The notes under the pieces: model-generated
Seen by the model: only the letters and a program-made list of their open reading frames with translations
Databases searched by the model: none
Told to the model about the DNA's origin: nothing
Source: Reichenbachiella agariperforans
Lineage (GTDB): Bacteria; Bacteroidota; Bacteroidia; Cytophagales; Cyclobacteriaceae
Assembly (NCBI RefSeq): GCF_900142205.1
Contig: NZ_FRAA01000002.1
Span: 308,282 to 372,281, forward strand
DNA length: 64,000 nt
Direction of reading: 5' to 3'
Part shown: positions 43,230 through 52,121 of the stretch, piece by piece
Layout: each line of letters begins with the position of its first letter
Numbering within the stretch: position 1 is the first letter of the stretch
Position numbers and translations under genes: made by a program

Positions 43230-45683
43230 TTAAGGATTCTTTTTAACGTATTCCAACTTGTATTTCACAGCAACAGAACCATTGATTGGGATACCAAAAT
43301 CTTCAAGCTCATCTGTCGCCTCCAAAGGCACATCGCTAGCAGATACCTGAAGATATGTTTTGATCTCCTCAGGATAGCCTCCTTCGTTAAAATTAAGGTA
43401 CTCATTAAAAGTAGCGCTACCATGACCCGCCCAGCCGATCTCACTAATCGCATTAGACACGTCAAAAAAGGACGTTAAAGGATTAGCTGCCATAAACGTA
43501 TGATTCATGAAGCTCTTCATATCATAGTTATAAGTGATATTAATCAAAGGGGTATAGGCATCTGGATAATGATACTTTTCTACTACCATCCCTAACGTGG
43601 GGTCATACTCATCGTAGGAGTAAATTAGTCCCAGAGATGCCAAGAGTTCGTTATCGATATTCCCCTCAACAGATTGCTCTTCTAATAACGATGGATTAAC
43701 CGAAAACTCAATTGGATTACCCTGTCCATCATAGCTAACCATAACTATGTCATCAATAGCTTCATAGATATAATCAATAGAAGTTAGTTTATTATCCGTA
43801 TAGTTAAAGCCTAGCATATCCTCTTTTTCTCCTTCATTAAAGAGTGCAACAGTAACAATTTTACCGTTATCAACAGTCACATAAAAAACGTCCTCTCCTT
43901 CGCTATCATCATATCCTCTGAAGTTCTCTCCTTCATAAGCATATACTAGAGAGTAGTTGTCTATCTGGTCACCAGGCTCGTACGTGCTATATGTTTTAAA
44001 CAGTGTTTTAAAATCTCCCGAGAGTGCATTATCAGGATTTTCATAGTCCCCACTATATATACCTACATAATCATCCACTTTACCAGCAACACTGGTATCG
44101 TCTATAGGGTCTGTAATCGCTAATACTTGTTGCCCCCAAGGGTAATAAGTAATAGTCTCACTAGCTCCTAAAACATAGGTGCTACCATCATAATATATCG
44201 ATCTATAATTATATGCTGAATTAGTGGTTTCGTACGAACCAGACCATTCCTCATTCTCTTCATCATATGGAGTTGTCCATACATATACTCCCTCAGGCCC
44301 TACTTCAATCATTCCAAATGGCTCAGTGGCATCAGTTTCACGAACCATGAACTTTCTCACGATAGTTTCACCATTGTCATCAAGTCCCATCACATATATA
44401 AGACTATCCTTGTACACGGCATTCCCAGTTAACGACAAATAAAATTCATCCGACAAGGTCTCATCGACTGACCCTGTCAATTCAAAAAACGCGTCTTCTG
44501 GAGTCATATTAATCCCTAACTCTTTTTCTGGCCATATTTCTCCTTCTTGAATCGCTTTTTTCTTGGTAGCCCACTCTGTATAGGTTTGAGATTCTATATC
44601 ACCACCTACAGTGTATTTTCTGTCAATTGATAAGTATTTAACTGGTTGGTTTAACACTGTTGTATAATAAGTAACAGTTTCTAAGCGGTTATCTACAGTA
44701 TAATCAAACATCACGAACGGCAGGTCTCCATTATAAATCGCAGAAACCATATATTCACCATTGAGATCGTTCAGTTTCACTGCTTTGAGTGTATCCTCAT
44801 ATGACAGAACAAAACTATAGACTGTAGCATCATCTAAGGTAATTGTCAATGTTCCAGAGGTTTGATCATACTCTACGGAGGAAATACCTATCCCATCCGC
44901 ACCGTCTAATCCATTTGTTCCATCAACACCGTCTTGCCCTTCGGCCTTTATACCAGTATCATCCGTTCCAATCCACCAATTACCATTAGCTCCGACAAAT
45001 GGGGTATTACCATCAACACCATCTGAGCCATTCGTGCCGTTGGTTCCATCAACACCGTCCTTACCGTCAGTACCATTCGTACCATCCACACCGTCTTTAC
45101 CATCAGAGCCATTCGTACCATCTTGCCCTTCGGCCTTTATACCAGTATCCTCCGTTCCAATCCACCAATTACCATTTTCTCCAATATAGGGTGTCAATCC
45201 ATTAACTCCGTCTTTGCCGTTGGTTCCATCCACGCCGTCTTTGCCATCCGACCCGTTTGTACCATCAACGCCGTCCTTACCATTTTGACCATCCGTAACT
45301 GCAAAACTCACCCCCGTATCTTCACCACCAATCCACCAATTGCCATTAGCTCCTATGATTGGAATTTCCGATTGTGCTGGAACACCCAAATCAACGGCTC
45401 CAATCCACCAATTGCCATTGTCGCCGATCTGTGGGATTTCGCTTTCAGGTAATATAGTGGTGAGCACTTCTCCATTCGCAAAAATAAGTTTCAGAACATT
45501 GTCTTCAACCAACACTTGCGAAATACTATTACTCTCTTCCAATAGCGCTTTGAGCGCATCTATCTCTGCTTGTAATTCTTCTTTTAGGTCTGCAATTTCT
45601 CCAGAGTTATCTTCGGTGATACATCCAGAAAAGGTCACGGTCATGATGACCAACGCGAGAAGCAATAAATATAACTGTCTCAT
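43230..45683 (-). CDS. Surface lipoprotein with collagen-like repeats and NGNWWIG modules
   Basis: 817 residues from ATG 45683, at a clean lipoprotein signal (RQLYLLLLALVIMTVTFSGC, Cys about 21); an in-frame start upstream adds an unlikely leader. After a short coiled coil (IADLKEELQAEIDALKALLEE) come four copies of IG.NGNWWIG..DTG, the second to fourth separated or followed by G-X-Y runs such as GKDGVDGTNGSDGKDG. The C-terminal two-thirds (about 300-817) is beta-rich and unrecognised, with Y/D-rich blocks. Collagen-like Gly-X-Asp/Asn segments suggest a stiff stalk. Next to a TonB receptor and DUF4249 lipoprotein; a surface-binding role is inferred, ligand unknown. Confidence 0.75.
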   Translation of the reverse strand: MRQLYLLLLALVIMTVTFSGCITEDNSGEIADLKEELQAEIDALKALLEESNSISQVLVEDNVLKLIFANGEVLTTILPESEIPQIGDNGNWWIGAVDLGVPAQSEIPIIGANGNWWIGGEDTGVSFAVTDGQNGKDGVDGTNGSDGKDGVDGTNGKDGVNGLTPYIGENGNWWIGTEDTGIKAEGQDGTNGSDGKDGVDGTNGTDGKDGVDGTNGTNGSDGVDGNTPFVGANGNWWIGTDDTGIKAEGQDGVDGTNGLDGADGIGISSVEYDQTSGTLTITLDDATVYSFVLSYEDTLKAVKLNDLNGEYMVSAIYNGDLPFVMFDYTVDNRLETVTYYTTVLNQPVKYLSIDRKYTVGGDIESQTYTEWATKKKAIQEGEIWPEKELGINMTPEDAFFELTGSVDETLSDEFYLSLTGNAVYKDSLIYVMGLDDNGETIVRKFMVRETDATEPFGMIEVGPEGVYVWTTPYDEENEEWSGSYETTNSAYNYRSIYYDGSTYVLGASETITYYPWGQQVLAITDPIDDTSVAGKVDDYVGIYSGDYENPDNALSGDFKTLFKTYSTYEPGDQIDNYSLVYAYEGENFRGYDDSEGEDVFYVTVDNGKIVTVALFNEGEKEDMLGFNYTDNKLTSIDYIYEAIDDIVMVSYDGQGNPIEFSVNPSLLEEQSVEGNIDNELLASLGLIYSYDEYDPTLGMVVEKYHYPDAYTPLINITYNYDMKSFMNHTFMAANPLTSFFDVSNAISEIGWAGHGSATFNEYLNFNEGGYPEEIKTYLQVSASDVPLEATDELEDFGIPINGSVAVKYKLEYVKKNP
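44890..45440 (-). repeat. Tandem repeat region encoding collagen-like triplets and NGNWWIG modules
   Basis: DNA repeats of 9 and 18 bases encode the Gly-X-Y runs (about 44890-44940, 45003-45125 and 45200-45300), interspersed with four 19-23-base near-identical segments encoding NGNWWIG (near 44970, 45160, 45330 and 45410). Such arrays can change copy number. Confidence 0.8.
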
Positions 45684-45820
45684 AACATAAGGGTTAATAG
45701 GTTTTTCTAAAATAAATAGCTTCAACAAAGCTAAAAACAAAGCTCACTCAAGTCGCTATCAGTCATCGAATAATCCAGTACGTTCGTCAAAAAATGAAGT
45801 GATTTGGCAGGATAAGAAAG

Positions 45821-45857
45821 AAAAAGGCCATAGAATTTTAAACTCTATGGCCTTTTT
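45821..45857. terminator. Bidirectional terminator after degQ
   Basis: A perfect 14-base-pair stem (45821-45834 with 45844-45857) with a 9-base loop and A/T-rich outer ends, 22 bases after the protease stop. It serves the minus-strand degQ; nothing on the plus strand ends here. Confidence 0.88.
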
Positions 45858-45878
45858 AATTTTATAATCGAGTCCAAA

Positions 45879-47366
45879 CTACCAACCCATACCGTAGTAT
45901 GCTTTCTGGCCATTGCTGTAAATCCCTTCTATGAGGACACCAGATCCATCATTAGTTTGACTCAATGCACGAGACAAATCCTCCACATTGGCGACCGCTC
46001 CTCGGTCTATCCTTGTAATAATAAACCCTTCCTTGATGCCAGCGTCTTTCCATATTCCACTTTCCAACACCACCAGTTTTGCACCGCCTTTGATGCCCAA
46101 CTTAGTCATATCCTCATCCGAAGCATCTTCGAAAGTGGCTCCTTGAATAATGACACTATTGTTAGTCGCAGCGACTGTAGCTGTCGTTCCTAGGGTATTT
46201 TGTAGAGTAGCCGTGACCGTTTTTTCCTTTCCATCTCTAAGCAGGGTTACCTTGATCTGGTCACCAGGCCTGTTGAGAGCCACCTTTTCCTGCAACTCAG
46301 ACGTTTTGTTGACACGTCGATCATTAATGGCGATGATCACATCACCTTCTTTGATCCCTGCTTCTGATGCTCCACTATTGGCATTGACGCCACTGACATA
46401 GACCCCTTGTAAAACCCCAAGGTTTTCTTCTTCGGAGAGCTTCGCATTGACATCTTGAATATTGATACCTAACAATGCACGCTGCACGACTCCAAACTCC
46501 TTAATGTCTCCAATCACCTTCTTCACGAGATTGGCTGGGACGGCAAATGAATACCCCGCATAAGAACCAGTAGGTGTAGCAATAGCTGTATTGATGCCCA
46601 CTAATTCGCCATTGAGGTTGACCAGAGCTCCACCAGAGTTACCTGGATTGACAGCCGCATCTGTTTGCAAGAAAGACTCGATCTGAAGTCTATTGCGGTT
46701 GCGCAGTATGTTAATATTTCTACCTTTCGCGCTAATGATGCCGGCCGTCACGGTAGATCTAAACTCAAATGGATTACCTACTGCAAGTACCCACTCACCG
46801 ACCTGAATATTATCCGAATCACCAAACCGAACAAATGGCAATCCTTTCTCTTCTATTTTTAGCAGAGCCAAATCCGTCGTAGGATCCGTACCTATCAACT
46901 CTGCCTTATACGTACGGTTATCATTGAGGAGGATTTCTATATCATCAGCATTCTCCACCACGTGGTTGTTAGTCGCGATGTACCCGTCAGGGCTCATAAT
47001 GACCCCACTACCTGTTCCGACCGAAGGGCGCTGCTGATAACCCTGCCCAGGCGCACCAAAAAACTCTCTAAAATACTGTTCAAAGGGATCACCAGAACGG
47101 CCATTGCTGGCCGTACTCGCCCCAACGGTGCTCCTAATATGTACTACACCAGGCGTCACTACCTGAGCCGCCTCTACAAAATTCATCCCCACAGGTGCCG
47201 TTGCCTTAGGCATAGTGTTATAGTTCGAAAACTGTACTCCCTGCTCAGACTGCGCATTTTCCTGAGGCAATGCCTCCTCCCTAATCAATTCATAGCCACC
47301 TATGGCTACTGCTCCTCCCAAAATGGAAGCAGCTATCATTCCGATAAAATTTTTTCTTACACTCAT
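45879..47366 (-). CDS. degQ: Do/DegQ-family serine protease
   Basis: 495 residues from ATG 47366 (upstream in-frame start lacks a sensible signal). N-terminal membrane anchor or signal (NFIGMIAASILGGAVAIGGY). Trypsin-like domain with His135 in ATNNHVVENADD, Asp165 in PTTDLALLKIE and Ser244 in NPGNSGGALVN. Two PDZ domains follow: LLGINIQDVNAKLSEEENLGVLQGVYVSGV (about 293-330) and a C-terminal one with LVVLESGIWKDAGIKEGFIITRID. It degrades or refolds misfolded periplasmic proteins; peptide-binding by PDZ domains controls activity in the family. Confidence 0.95.
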   Translation of the reverse strand: MSVRKNFIGMIAASILGGAVAIGGYELIREEALPQENAQSEQGVQFSNYNTMPKATAPVGMNFVEAAQVVTPGVVHIRSTVGASTASNGRSGDPFEQYFREFFGAPGQGYQQRPSVGTGSGVIMSPDGYIATNNHVVENADDIEILLNDNRTYKAELIGTDPTTDLALLKIEEKGLPFVRFGDSDNIQVGEWVLAVGNPFEFRSTVTAGIISAKGRNINILRNRNRLQIESFLQTDAAVNPGNSGGALVNLNGELVGINTAIATPTGSYAGYSFAVPANLVKKVIGDIKEFGVVQRALLGINIQDVNAKLSEEENLGVLQGVYVSGVNANSGASEAGIKEGDVIIAINDRRVNKTSELQEKVALNRPGDQIKVTLLRDGKEKTVTATLQNTLGTTATVAATNNSVIIQGATFEDASDEDMTKLGIKGGAKLVVLESGIWKDAGIKEGFIITRIDRGAVANVEDLSRALSQTNDGSGVLIEGIYSNGQKAYYGMGW

Positions 47367-47452
47367 AACTATTCTTAATTTTTTAAGGAATCCGAACAAT
47401 TAACGTAATAAAATAGAACTTGATCCAGCGTTTAACAATGTTTAACAAGGAA

Positions 47453-47493
47453 AACCCCGACCATTCATTCTTGCGAAATCCAGAATCGGGGTT
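47453..47493 (-). terminator. Possible terminator after the small heat-shock gene
   Basis: An 8-base-pair stem (47453-47460 with 47486-47493) with a long 25-base loop, followed on the minus strand by TTTTCC; between hsp20 and degQ. Weak because of the long loop. Confidence 0.4.
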
Positions 47494-47513
47494 CAAACCA
47501 ACCTAACCTAAAC

Positions 47514-47951
47514 TTATTTTACTGCTATACTTTTTTGCTGTACTTTCTTTACGTCTTTAGGTACCAAGATGTTTAGAATACCGTCTTCATATTTGGCATC
47601 CAGTTGCTCATCGTTGATGCTGTCTGGCAGTTGATACGCTCGCTTAAAAGATCCATATCGGGTTTCTACAGCATGGTAATTTTTGCCATCTTTTTTCTCT
47701 TCGAACTTTCTCTCTCCCGACACAGTCAGTACACCTTGATTCAAATCCACTTTAATATCAGATTTTTTGAATCCTGGCAATGCAAATTGCAACTCAAATG
47801 CCTTGTCGGTTTCAGAAATATCTACCTGCGGCACGAAACTCTTGTACTGAACGGCGTCTGTATTAAAAAAATTATCGCCAAAAATATCATCAAAGAATCT
47901 GTTAACACCTTGTGTTGTAGTTCTTGCTGGGTTGTAATGAATAAGTGACAT
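47514..47951 (-). CDS. Small heat-shock protein (Hsp20/alpha-crystallin)
   Basis: 145 residues. The alpha-crystallin domain covers about 38-138: FVPQVDISETDKAFELQFALPGFKKSDIKVDLNQGVLTVSGERKFEE and GSFKRAYQLPDSINDEQLDAKYEDGILNILVPK with the A-x-x-x-n-G-v-L-like box (AKYEDGILNILVP). The C-terminal I-x-I/V-type anchor is weak (KSIAVK). ATP-independent holdase that binds unfolding proteins. It is transcribed toward degQ, both in protein quality control, with a weak hairpin between. Confidence 0.93.
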   Translation of the reverse strand: MSLIHYNPARTTTQGVNRFFDDIFGDNFFNTDAVQYKSFVPQVDISETDKAFELQFALPGFKKSDIKVDLNQGVLTVSGERKFEEKKDGKNYHAVETRYGSFKRAYQLPDSINDEQLDAKYEDGILNILVPKDVKKVQQKSIAVK

Positions 47952-48244
47952 ATCTATAAAATTTTAAGGTTTAATAATCATTTACACCAACCCTATAGAG
48001 AATTTTATACCAAGTGTGCATCTTGCATTAAAACATGTCATTATGACTTAAAAATTCAGATCCCACTCTCTTTCGCAGACACTATGTCCGAATTATTCAT
48101 AAACCATGTACTACAAACAGACACAACACTTACATATTCAAAAAAGATTTACACTTTTTTATGCTCGGATATTGTGAATCTAAAATATAGCTACTAACAT
48201 TGCATTCCCAAATCGGGGAGGTCATAAAGATGACTTCAATACAT

Positions 48245-48318
48245 TCCTCTTTAGCTCAGTTGGTTAGAGCATCTGACTGTTAATCAGAGGGTCGTTGGTT
48301 CGAGTCCAACAAGAGGAG
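48245..48318 (+). tRNA. tRNA-Asn (GTT)
   Basis: Cloverleaf: acceptor TCCTCTT pairs with AAGAGGA, discriminator G; D arm GCTCAGTTGGTTAGAGC; anticodon stem TCTGA/TCAGA with loop CTGTTAA, anticodon GTT (asparagine); T arm GTTGG-TTCGAGT-CCAAC. CCA is not encoded. A terminator lies 18 bases downstream. tRNA 3' ends often serve as integration sites, and the spacer beyond this one holds a decayed gene. Confidence 0.96.
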
Positions 48319-48335
48319 CAAAAAGCTAAAAAAAC

Positions 48336-48371
48336 AAAAACCCGTTAGAATTTATTTTCTAACGGGTTTTT
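48336..48371 (+). terminator. Rho-independent terminator after tRNA-Asn
   Basis: A perfect 15-base-pair stem (48336-48350 with 48357-48371) with a 6-base loop and T-rich end. The A-rich left side means it could also end minus-strand transcripts from the decayed gene. Confidence 0.9.
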
Positions 48372-48403
48372 TGTTTTAACACCTCTTCAATTCACACCAA
48401 AAA

Positions 48404-48972
48404 CTAGAGAGGATCACGAAGTAAGGTATCCCTAGTCTTTTCCCTCTGAGCAAATGCACCGAAACACTCTCTGGTTTTAGCTTGCTCTGCCTGTATGTAT
48501 TTTTCTCTCCCAAACTGCACAGCGTAAAACTCATTGATGAAATGCTCATACCTGACACACAGCTCTTCCGTATTTCGTCCCTAAGCAGTCAATAGCACAT
48601 CACCTGGATCGAGATAGTCTATTGGTGTTTTGGCTAGTATGATGTTCAGCTTTTGGTGATGGGATTCAAAAAACTGTGTCGCAGAGAGGTATTTTGCTTT
48701 AACCTCTGCCAGCTCGCTTACTAGCACCTCGTCATGCAGGAGATAAAGTCACTTCAGTTTTTTGTACTTCCCCATGAAAGCAGCATACTACTAATTAGCC
48801 TTAAAGACAGACCCTAGCACTGTCTTTAAGGCCCCTGTCACTAAGCACATGAGCAGCAAAGGCAGCTTATGCGCATAAAATCTAATCGTATCTTGATATA
48901 AATAGAATCCGATTTGACATTGTACTTGCCACGATCATCGAGATAGGCGAAGTTGATGAACTCCCCCTTGTT
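48404..48972 (-). pseudogene. Decayed minus-strand gene of unknown family
   Basis: Read on the minus strand, protein-like sequence continues through several stops. 48972-about 48885: NKGEFINFAYLDDRGKYNVK then SDSIY, after which the frame shifts. In the second frame come YAHKLPLLLMCLVTGALKTV and LGSVFKAN (to 48794), TAG-TAG (48793-48788), YAAFMGKYKKLK, TGA (48751-48749), then LYLLHDEVLVSELAEVKAKY, SATQFFESHHQKLNIILAKT and PIDYLDPGDVLLTA, TAG (48583-48581), then GRNTEELCVRYEHFINEFYA, KYIQAEQAKTRECFGAFAQR and a final TAG at 48404. All later stops are in one frame. It looks like a broken gene rather than noise; family not recognised. Confidence 0.6.
48798..48832. repeat. Perfect inverted repeat inside the decayed gene
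   Basis: GCCTTAAAGACAG and its exact complement separated by 9 bases, with no T-tract on either side. A 13-base perfect stem is unusual within former coding sequence; a relic of a mobile element or an RNA hairpin is possible. Confidence 0.6.
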
Positions 48973-49158
48973 TTATTTCACCTCTTATTATTCAAATAAT
49001 TGTTAGTGCGAAAACAATATGAAAGTAAATCCTAAGAAGAGTCTGGTACAGGTGGAAAAAATCACTTTTTTCGCATTTGACATATTCGCGCTATTATTGA
49101 TTTAGGTATTGTTAGCAGGATTAGTTGTATCCAGCTAAATTCGACTTTATTATTTACT

Positions 49159-50343
49159 TTGTCAAATCACGACATTTTGAACGTATTATATTTTCATCAA
49201 TTCTTCAAAACCCCAACCGAAGGAGGAAGCATCCGATCCTACCTACTCGCTAGAACATTGGTAGAAAACGGGCATGAGGTCACGATGATAACCACACACA
49301 ATGCACCTAAAACAGTGAAAAATATCGCTGGCATCCGAGTCATCTACCTTCATGTCCCCTATGACAATACCTATAAGTTTTGGAGACGAATCATAGCTTT
49401 CCTCAGCTATAGCTATTTGGCCTGTCGCACATCCATGCGGCACAAAGCCATCGACTGCTGCTATATCATGACCACTCCGCTCACCACAGGGATGATTGGA
49501 CTCTTCAACAAATTCTTCTATAAAAGACCTTATTTCTTTGAGGTGGGAGACCTGTGGCCTTTGGTCCCCATAGAGATGGGATTTATCCGTGCTTGGCCCC
49601 TTAAGTATCTGACACGATGGATGGAAAAAACATTTTACAGACACTCGATTGGCAACATCGGTATGTCTCCACCTATCACCTCACACATCCAGTCCATCGC
49701 GCCCAGCGTGGCTACTGAAACCATCTACAACATCAGCGACTGTGCTTTCTTTCAACCAACTGAAAAACAGAAGTCAACGAATGAATTTGTCATCTGCTAT
49801 ACGGGCACATTCGGCTTGGCCAACGACCTCTTTCGGGTCATCTCCATCGCTGAGCAGGTTCAGAATCTCCCTATACGTTTTGTCATGGTCGGAGCTGGGG
49901 CAGACAAGCCTGCTATCGAACAACTCATCGCTGACAAGCAACTGAAGAATGTAGAGATTCGTGGCTTTTCGGATAAAAAAGCGATGGCAAAGCTCATGGA
50001 GCAATCAGATGCCATGTTGATTTCCTTTGCGAATTATAGCAGCCTATTCACAGGCAGCCCTAACAAACTATTCGATGCGCTAGCTGCTGGCAAACTCATC
50101 ATCACCAACTTTGACGGGTGGATCGCTGAACTTATCTACCAAGCAAAGTGTGGCGTTCACTTTGTCCACGACTCTAGCGATAGCTTCAAGGAAAAAATCA
50201 CGCCCTTCCTAGACAATCCCGAACTGCTCCACAGTTATCAAATCAATAGCCGTCAACTAGCCGAAAGACAATTTGATCTCAAACTCCAAGCGCCGAAGTT
50301 TCTATCATTTGTGGAGCGACTTGTACACGCTAAAGATTCCTAG
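49159..50343 (+). CDS. Glycosyltransferase family 4 protein
   Basis: 394 residues starting at TTG 49159. GT-B fold: N-terminal domain with YFHQFFKTPTEGGSIRSYLLARTLVENGHEVTMIT (about 11-45) and YFFEVGDLWPLVPIEMG (about 124-140); C-terminal domain with VICYTGTFGLANDLFRVI (about 212), FVMVGAGADKPAIEQLI and the donor-site region LISFANYSSLFTGSPNKLFDALAAGKLIITNFDGW with Glu-like acids at ELIYQAKCGV. Resembles WbuB-type transferases of surface polysaccharide synthesis; sugar unknown. Its 3' end overlaps gldB by 14 bases in a converging arrangement. No other glycan genes adjoin. Confidence 0.85.
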   Translation: MSNHDILNVLYFHQFFKTPTEGGSIRSYLLARTLVENGHEVTMITTHNAPKTVKNIAGIRVIYLHVPYDNTYKFWRRIIAFLSYSYLACRTSMRHKAIDCCYIMTTPLTTGMIGLFNKFFYKRPYFFEVGDLWPLVPIEMGFIRAWPLKYLTRWMEKTFYRHSIGNIGMSPPITSHIQSIAPSVATETIYNISDCAFFQPTEKQKSTNEFVICYTGTFGLANDLFRVISIAEQVQNLPIRFVMVGAGADKPAIEQLIADKQLKNVEIRGFSDKKAMAKLMEQSDAMLISFANYSSLFTGSPNKLFDALAAGKLIITNFDGWIAELIYQAKCGVHFVHDSSDSFKEKITPFLDNPELLHSYQINSRQLAERQFDLKLQAPKFLSFVERLVHAKDS

Positions 50344-51394
50344 GTTTGTACCCTGATTGTTGAAATATCTTATGCGCATCAGTCTCTCGCATGAGCTGCT
50401 GCAGAGACACATCAGAATTGTTCTCCATATACTTACGAACGATCTGCCAGCCAATCCATGCCCCTACTCGCCCAGGGCATTTCTCATCTATCTCATAGAC
50501 ATTAGGAGCTTCGCCGACAAACTTGTTTTTAATCGCATGATCCGTTTCATAGAGCACTTCATTTTGGATGAAACTCGCCCATATCACTTCTTGGTTTTGT
50601 TCTACTAAATTCATCTCCTCATCCGTATAACCAATAATCAATGAATCAGGTTTGCATGGTAGTGTCGTGGAGACAAAGTAATAGGACTTTCCCACGTTAA
50701 TCATGTCCGCCAATAGCGTCCCATGCTGTGTGTCTATATAGTTGAACTCATTCGATACAAAACTGAGAACTATCGGAGCTACGCTCTCTTTCATGTACCG
50801 TTTGACAATGTACATAGGCACATCATTAGGTGGATACTTAGCATTCAATCCCATAAAAAAATCCAGTCCCAGTACAATCAACGAATCAGAAACATAAAGA
50901 TCGTTGTACTGCCCAGTGATGATGGTCTGTATCCTAGGCATCACTACGTCTGGATAATGATGTTTGATCACACGGTATGCAGACTCTAACTCTGTCAGAT
51001 TCTCCTGATCAAATTGCTCAAAGTACTCTCCAACCTCCGTAAACAATGTGTCGATATGAGGGTTTCTCATAAGGCCATATAGCCTCTTGGCCAATATCGT
51101 ATCATTAGGGTATTGATTGGCATCCAAAAAATAGTCAGCCATCACTCGATTCGCACCCAAAAAAAGAACTACTTCTTCCCATGATTCCAGCTTTCCTAAT
51201 TCGTCTTCTAAGTGCTCTACAGGGATCTCCACGGAGACCTCATTATAATCCTTCCATTGATCACATGCATCCTGCTGACATGCGCTCAACCACACTAAAG
51301 GAAGACACCAAAAACTAATTTTAAGAATTATTCGAAATATTCTATTCGTCTTCAATAAGATGGGCTTTAGATTTGTAATTTTATAACTATCCAT
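50330..51394 (-). CDS. gldB: Gliding motility lipoprotein GldB
   Basis: 354 residues. The signal ends in VWLSAC (Cys about 39), so this is a lipoprotein with a longer leader. The body matches GldB: DQWKDYNEVSVEIPVEHLED, the FFMGLNAKYPPNDVPMYIVKRYMKESVAPIVLS stretch (about 180-212), ADMINVGKSYYFVSTTLPCKPDSLIIGYTDEEM, and the hallmark CPGRVGAWIGWQIVRKYMENN (about 308-328). GldB is required for gliding and type IX secretion. In several Bacteroidota gldC adjoins gldB; here the neighbours are a converging glycosyltransferase and a divergent barrel gene. Confidence 0.9.
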   Translation of the reverse strand: MDSYKITNLKPILLKTNRIFRIILKISFWCLPLVWLSACQQDACDQWKDYNEVSVEIPVEHLEDELGKLESWEEVVLFLGANRVMADYFLDANQYPNDTILAKRLYGLMRNPHIDTLFTEVGEYFEQFDQENLTELESAYRVIKHHYPDVVMPRIQTIITGQYNDLYVSDSLIVLGLDFFMGLNAKYPPNDVPMYIVKRYMKESVAPIVLSFVSNEFNYIDTQHGTLLADMINVGKSYYFVSTTLPCKPDSLIIGYTDEEMNLVEQNQEVIWASFIQNEVLYETDHAIKNKFVGEAPNVYEIDEKCPGRVGAWIGWQIVRKYMENNSDVSLQQLMRETDAHKIFQQSGYKPRNL

Positions 51395-51435
51395 AAGATC
51401 TGATTATCACCAACAAAAGTATTTATTTTATTCTC

Positions 51436-52089
51436 ATGAAGAAATGTCTAGCCCTATTACCGCTCCTATTCTCGTGTGTTATCTGTATCGCCCAGCCTAA
51501 TATTGGACTGACGGTCTCACCTGGTTTTTCCTTTACCAGAACAACCTATCAGCCTAGTGATGATAGTCAAGTATCCAAAGGGGACATGGCTTTTAGAGCC
51601 AAATTCGGATTAGAGATTGATTTTCCTATCACTGAGACTTATGCCTTTAGTACCGGCATCCTTTTCGCTCCCAAAAAAATATCTGTTGTTGCATCTGATT
51701 TTGATCAAATCACAACGAGCATAATCAATCAAAAAGAAGAGTACAAAGCACAATACCTTCAAATTCCCGCCACACTTAAACTGTTCACCAGTGAGATTCA
51801 GCCTGATTTGCGTTTGTTTTTCCAGCTAGGTTTCATGGGAGAAATTTTGCTCTACGACCAAGCTTTTGACAAAGACTATATCATGATTGAAAAATTCCGA
51901 TTCTTTGACTTTTCCTTTACTGGAGGTATTGGTGTAGAGTATGGCGCAGAAATCAATACGCGGCTTTATGCCGGTGTGTTTTATGACCGAGGCTTGGTCA
52001 ATGTTGTTCGTGATCAGAATGACGACCTAGCCGCAGACCTATCCATACGTATGGATATGCTGCATCTCAAGGTCGGCGTAAAATTTTAA
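51436..52089 (+). CDS. Outer-membrane beta-barrel protein (PorT-like)
   Basis: 217 residues. Signal peptide of about 20 (ALLPLLFSCVICIAQ), then alternating strands: NIGLTVSPGFSFTRTTYQP, AKFGLEIDFPITETYAFSTGILFAPKK, EEYKAQYLQIPATLKLFTSE, RLFFQLGFMGEILLYDQ, FDFSFTGGIGVEYGAEINTRLYAGVFYDRGLVNVV, and a final HLKVGVKF strand ending in Phe as in outer-membrane barrels. The YLQIPATLKL motif is typical of PorT/OMP_b-brl_2. Specific role unknown. Confidence 0.82.
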   Translation: MKKCLALLPLLFSCVICIAQPNIGLTVSPGFSFTRTTYQPSDDSQVSKGDMAFRAKFGLEIDFPITETYAFSTGILFAPKKISVVASDFDQITTSIINQKEEYKAQYLQIPATLKLFTSEIQPDLRLFFQLGFMGEILLYDQAFDKDYIMIEKFRFFDFSFTGGIGVEYGAEINTRLYAGVFYDRGLVNVVRDQNDDLAADLSIRMDMLHLKVGVKF

Positions 52090-52098
52090 GCAAAAAAA

Positions 52099-52121
52099 AG
52101 ATCGCACTTAAAGTGCGATCT
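52099..52121. terminator. Bidirectional terminator overlapping the rng stop codon
   Basis: An 11-base-pair stem (52099-52109 with 52111-52121) with almost no loop, so inner pairs must open. On the minus strand it is followed by TTTTTTT. The rng TAA (52110-52108) is in the stem centre, and the plus-strand barrel gene ends 10 bases to the left. Confidence 0.75.

Noticed and set aside
44890-45440. CRISPR-like repeated array
   Set aside because: The repeats are in-frame coding units of 9 and 18 bases with no unique spacers of constant length and no cas genes nearby.
45003-45452. Plus-strand reading frames opposite the collagen-like repeats
   Set aside because: Low-complexity shadow translations of the repeat DNA; the minus-strand gene explains them.
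48376-48558. A 60-codon minus-strand frame as an intact gene
   Set aside because: Its frame is out of register with the longer protein-like sequence at 48404-48972, which explains this stretch better as a decayed gene.
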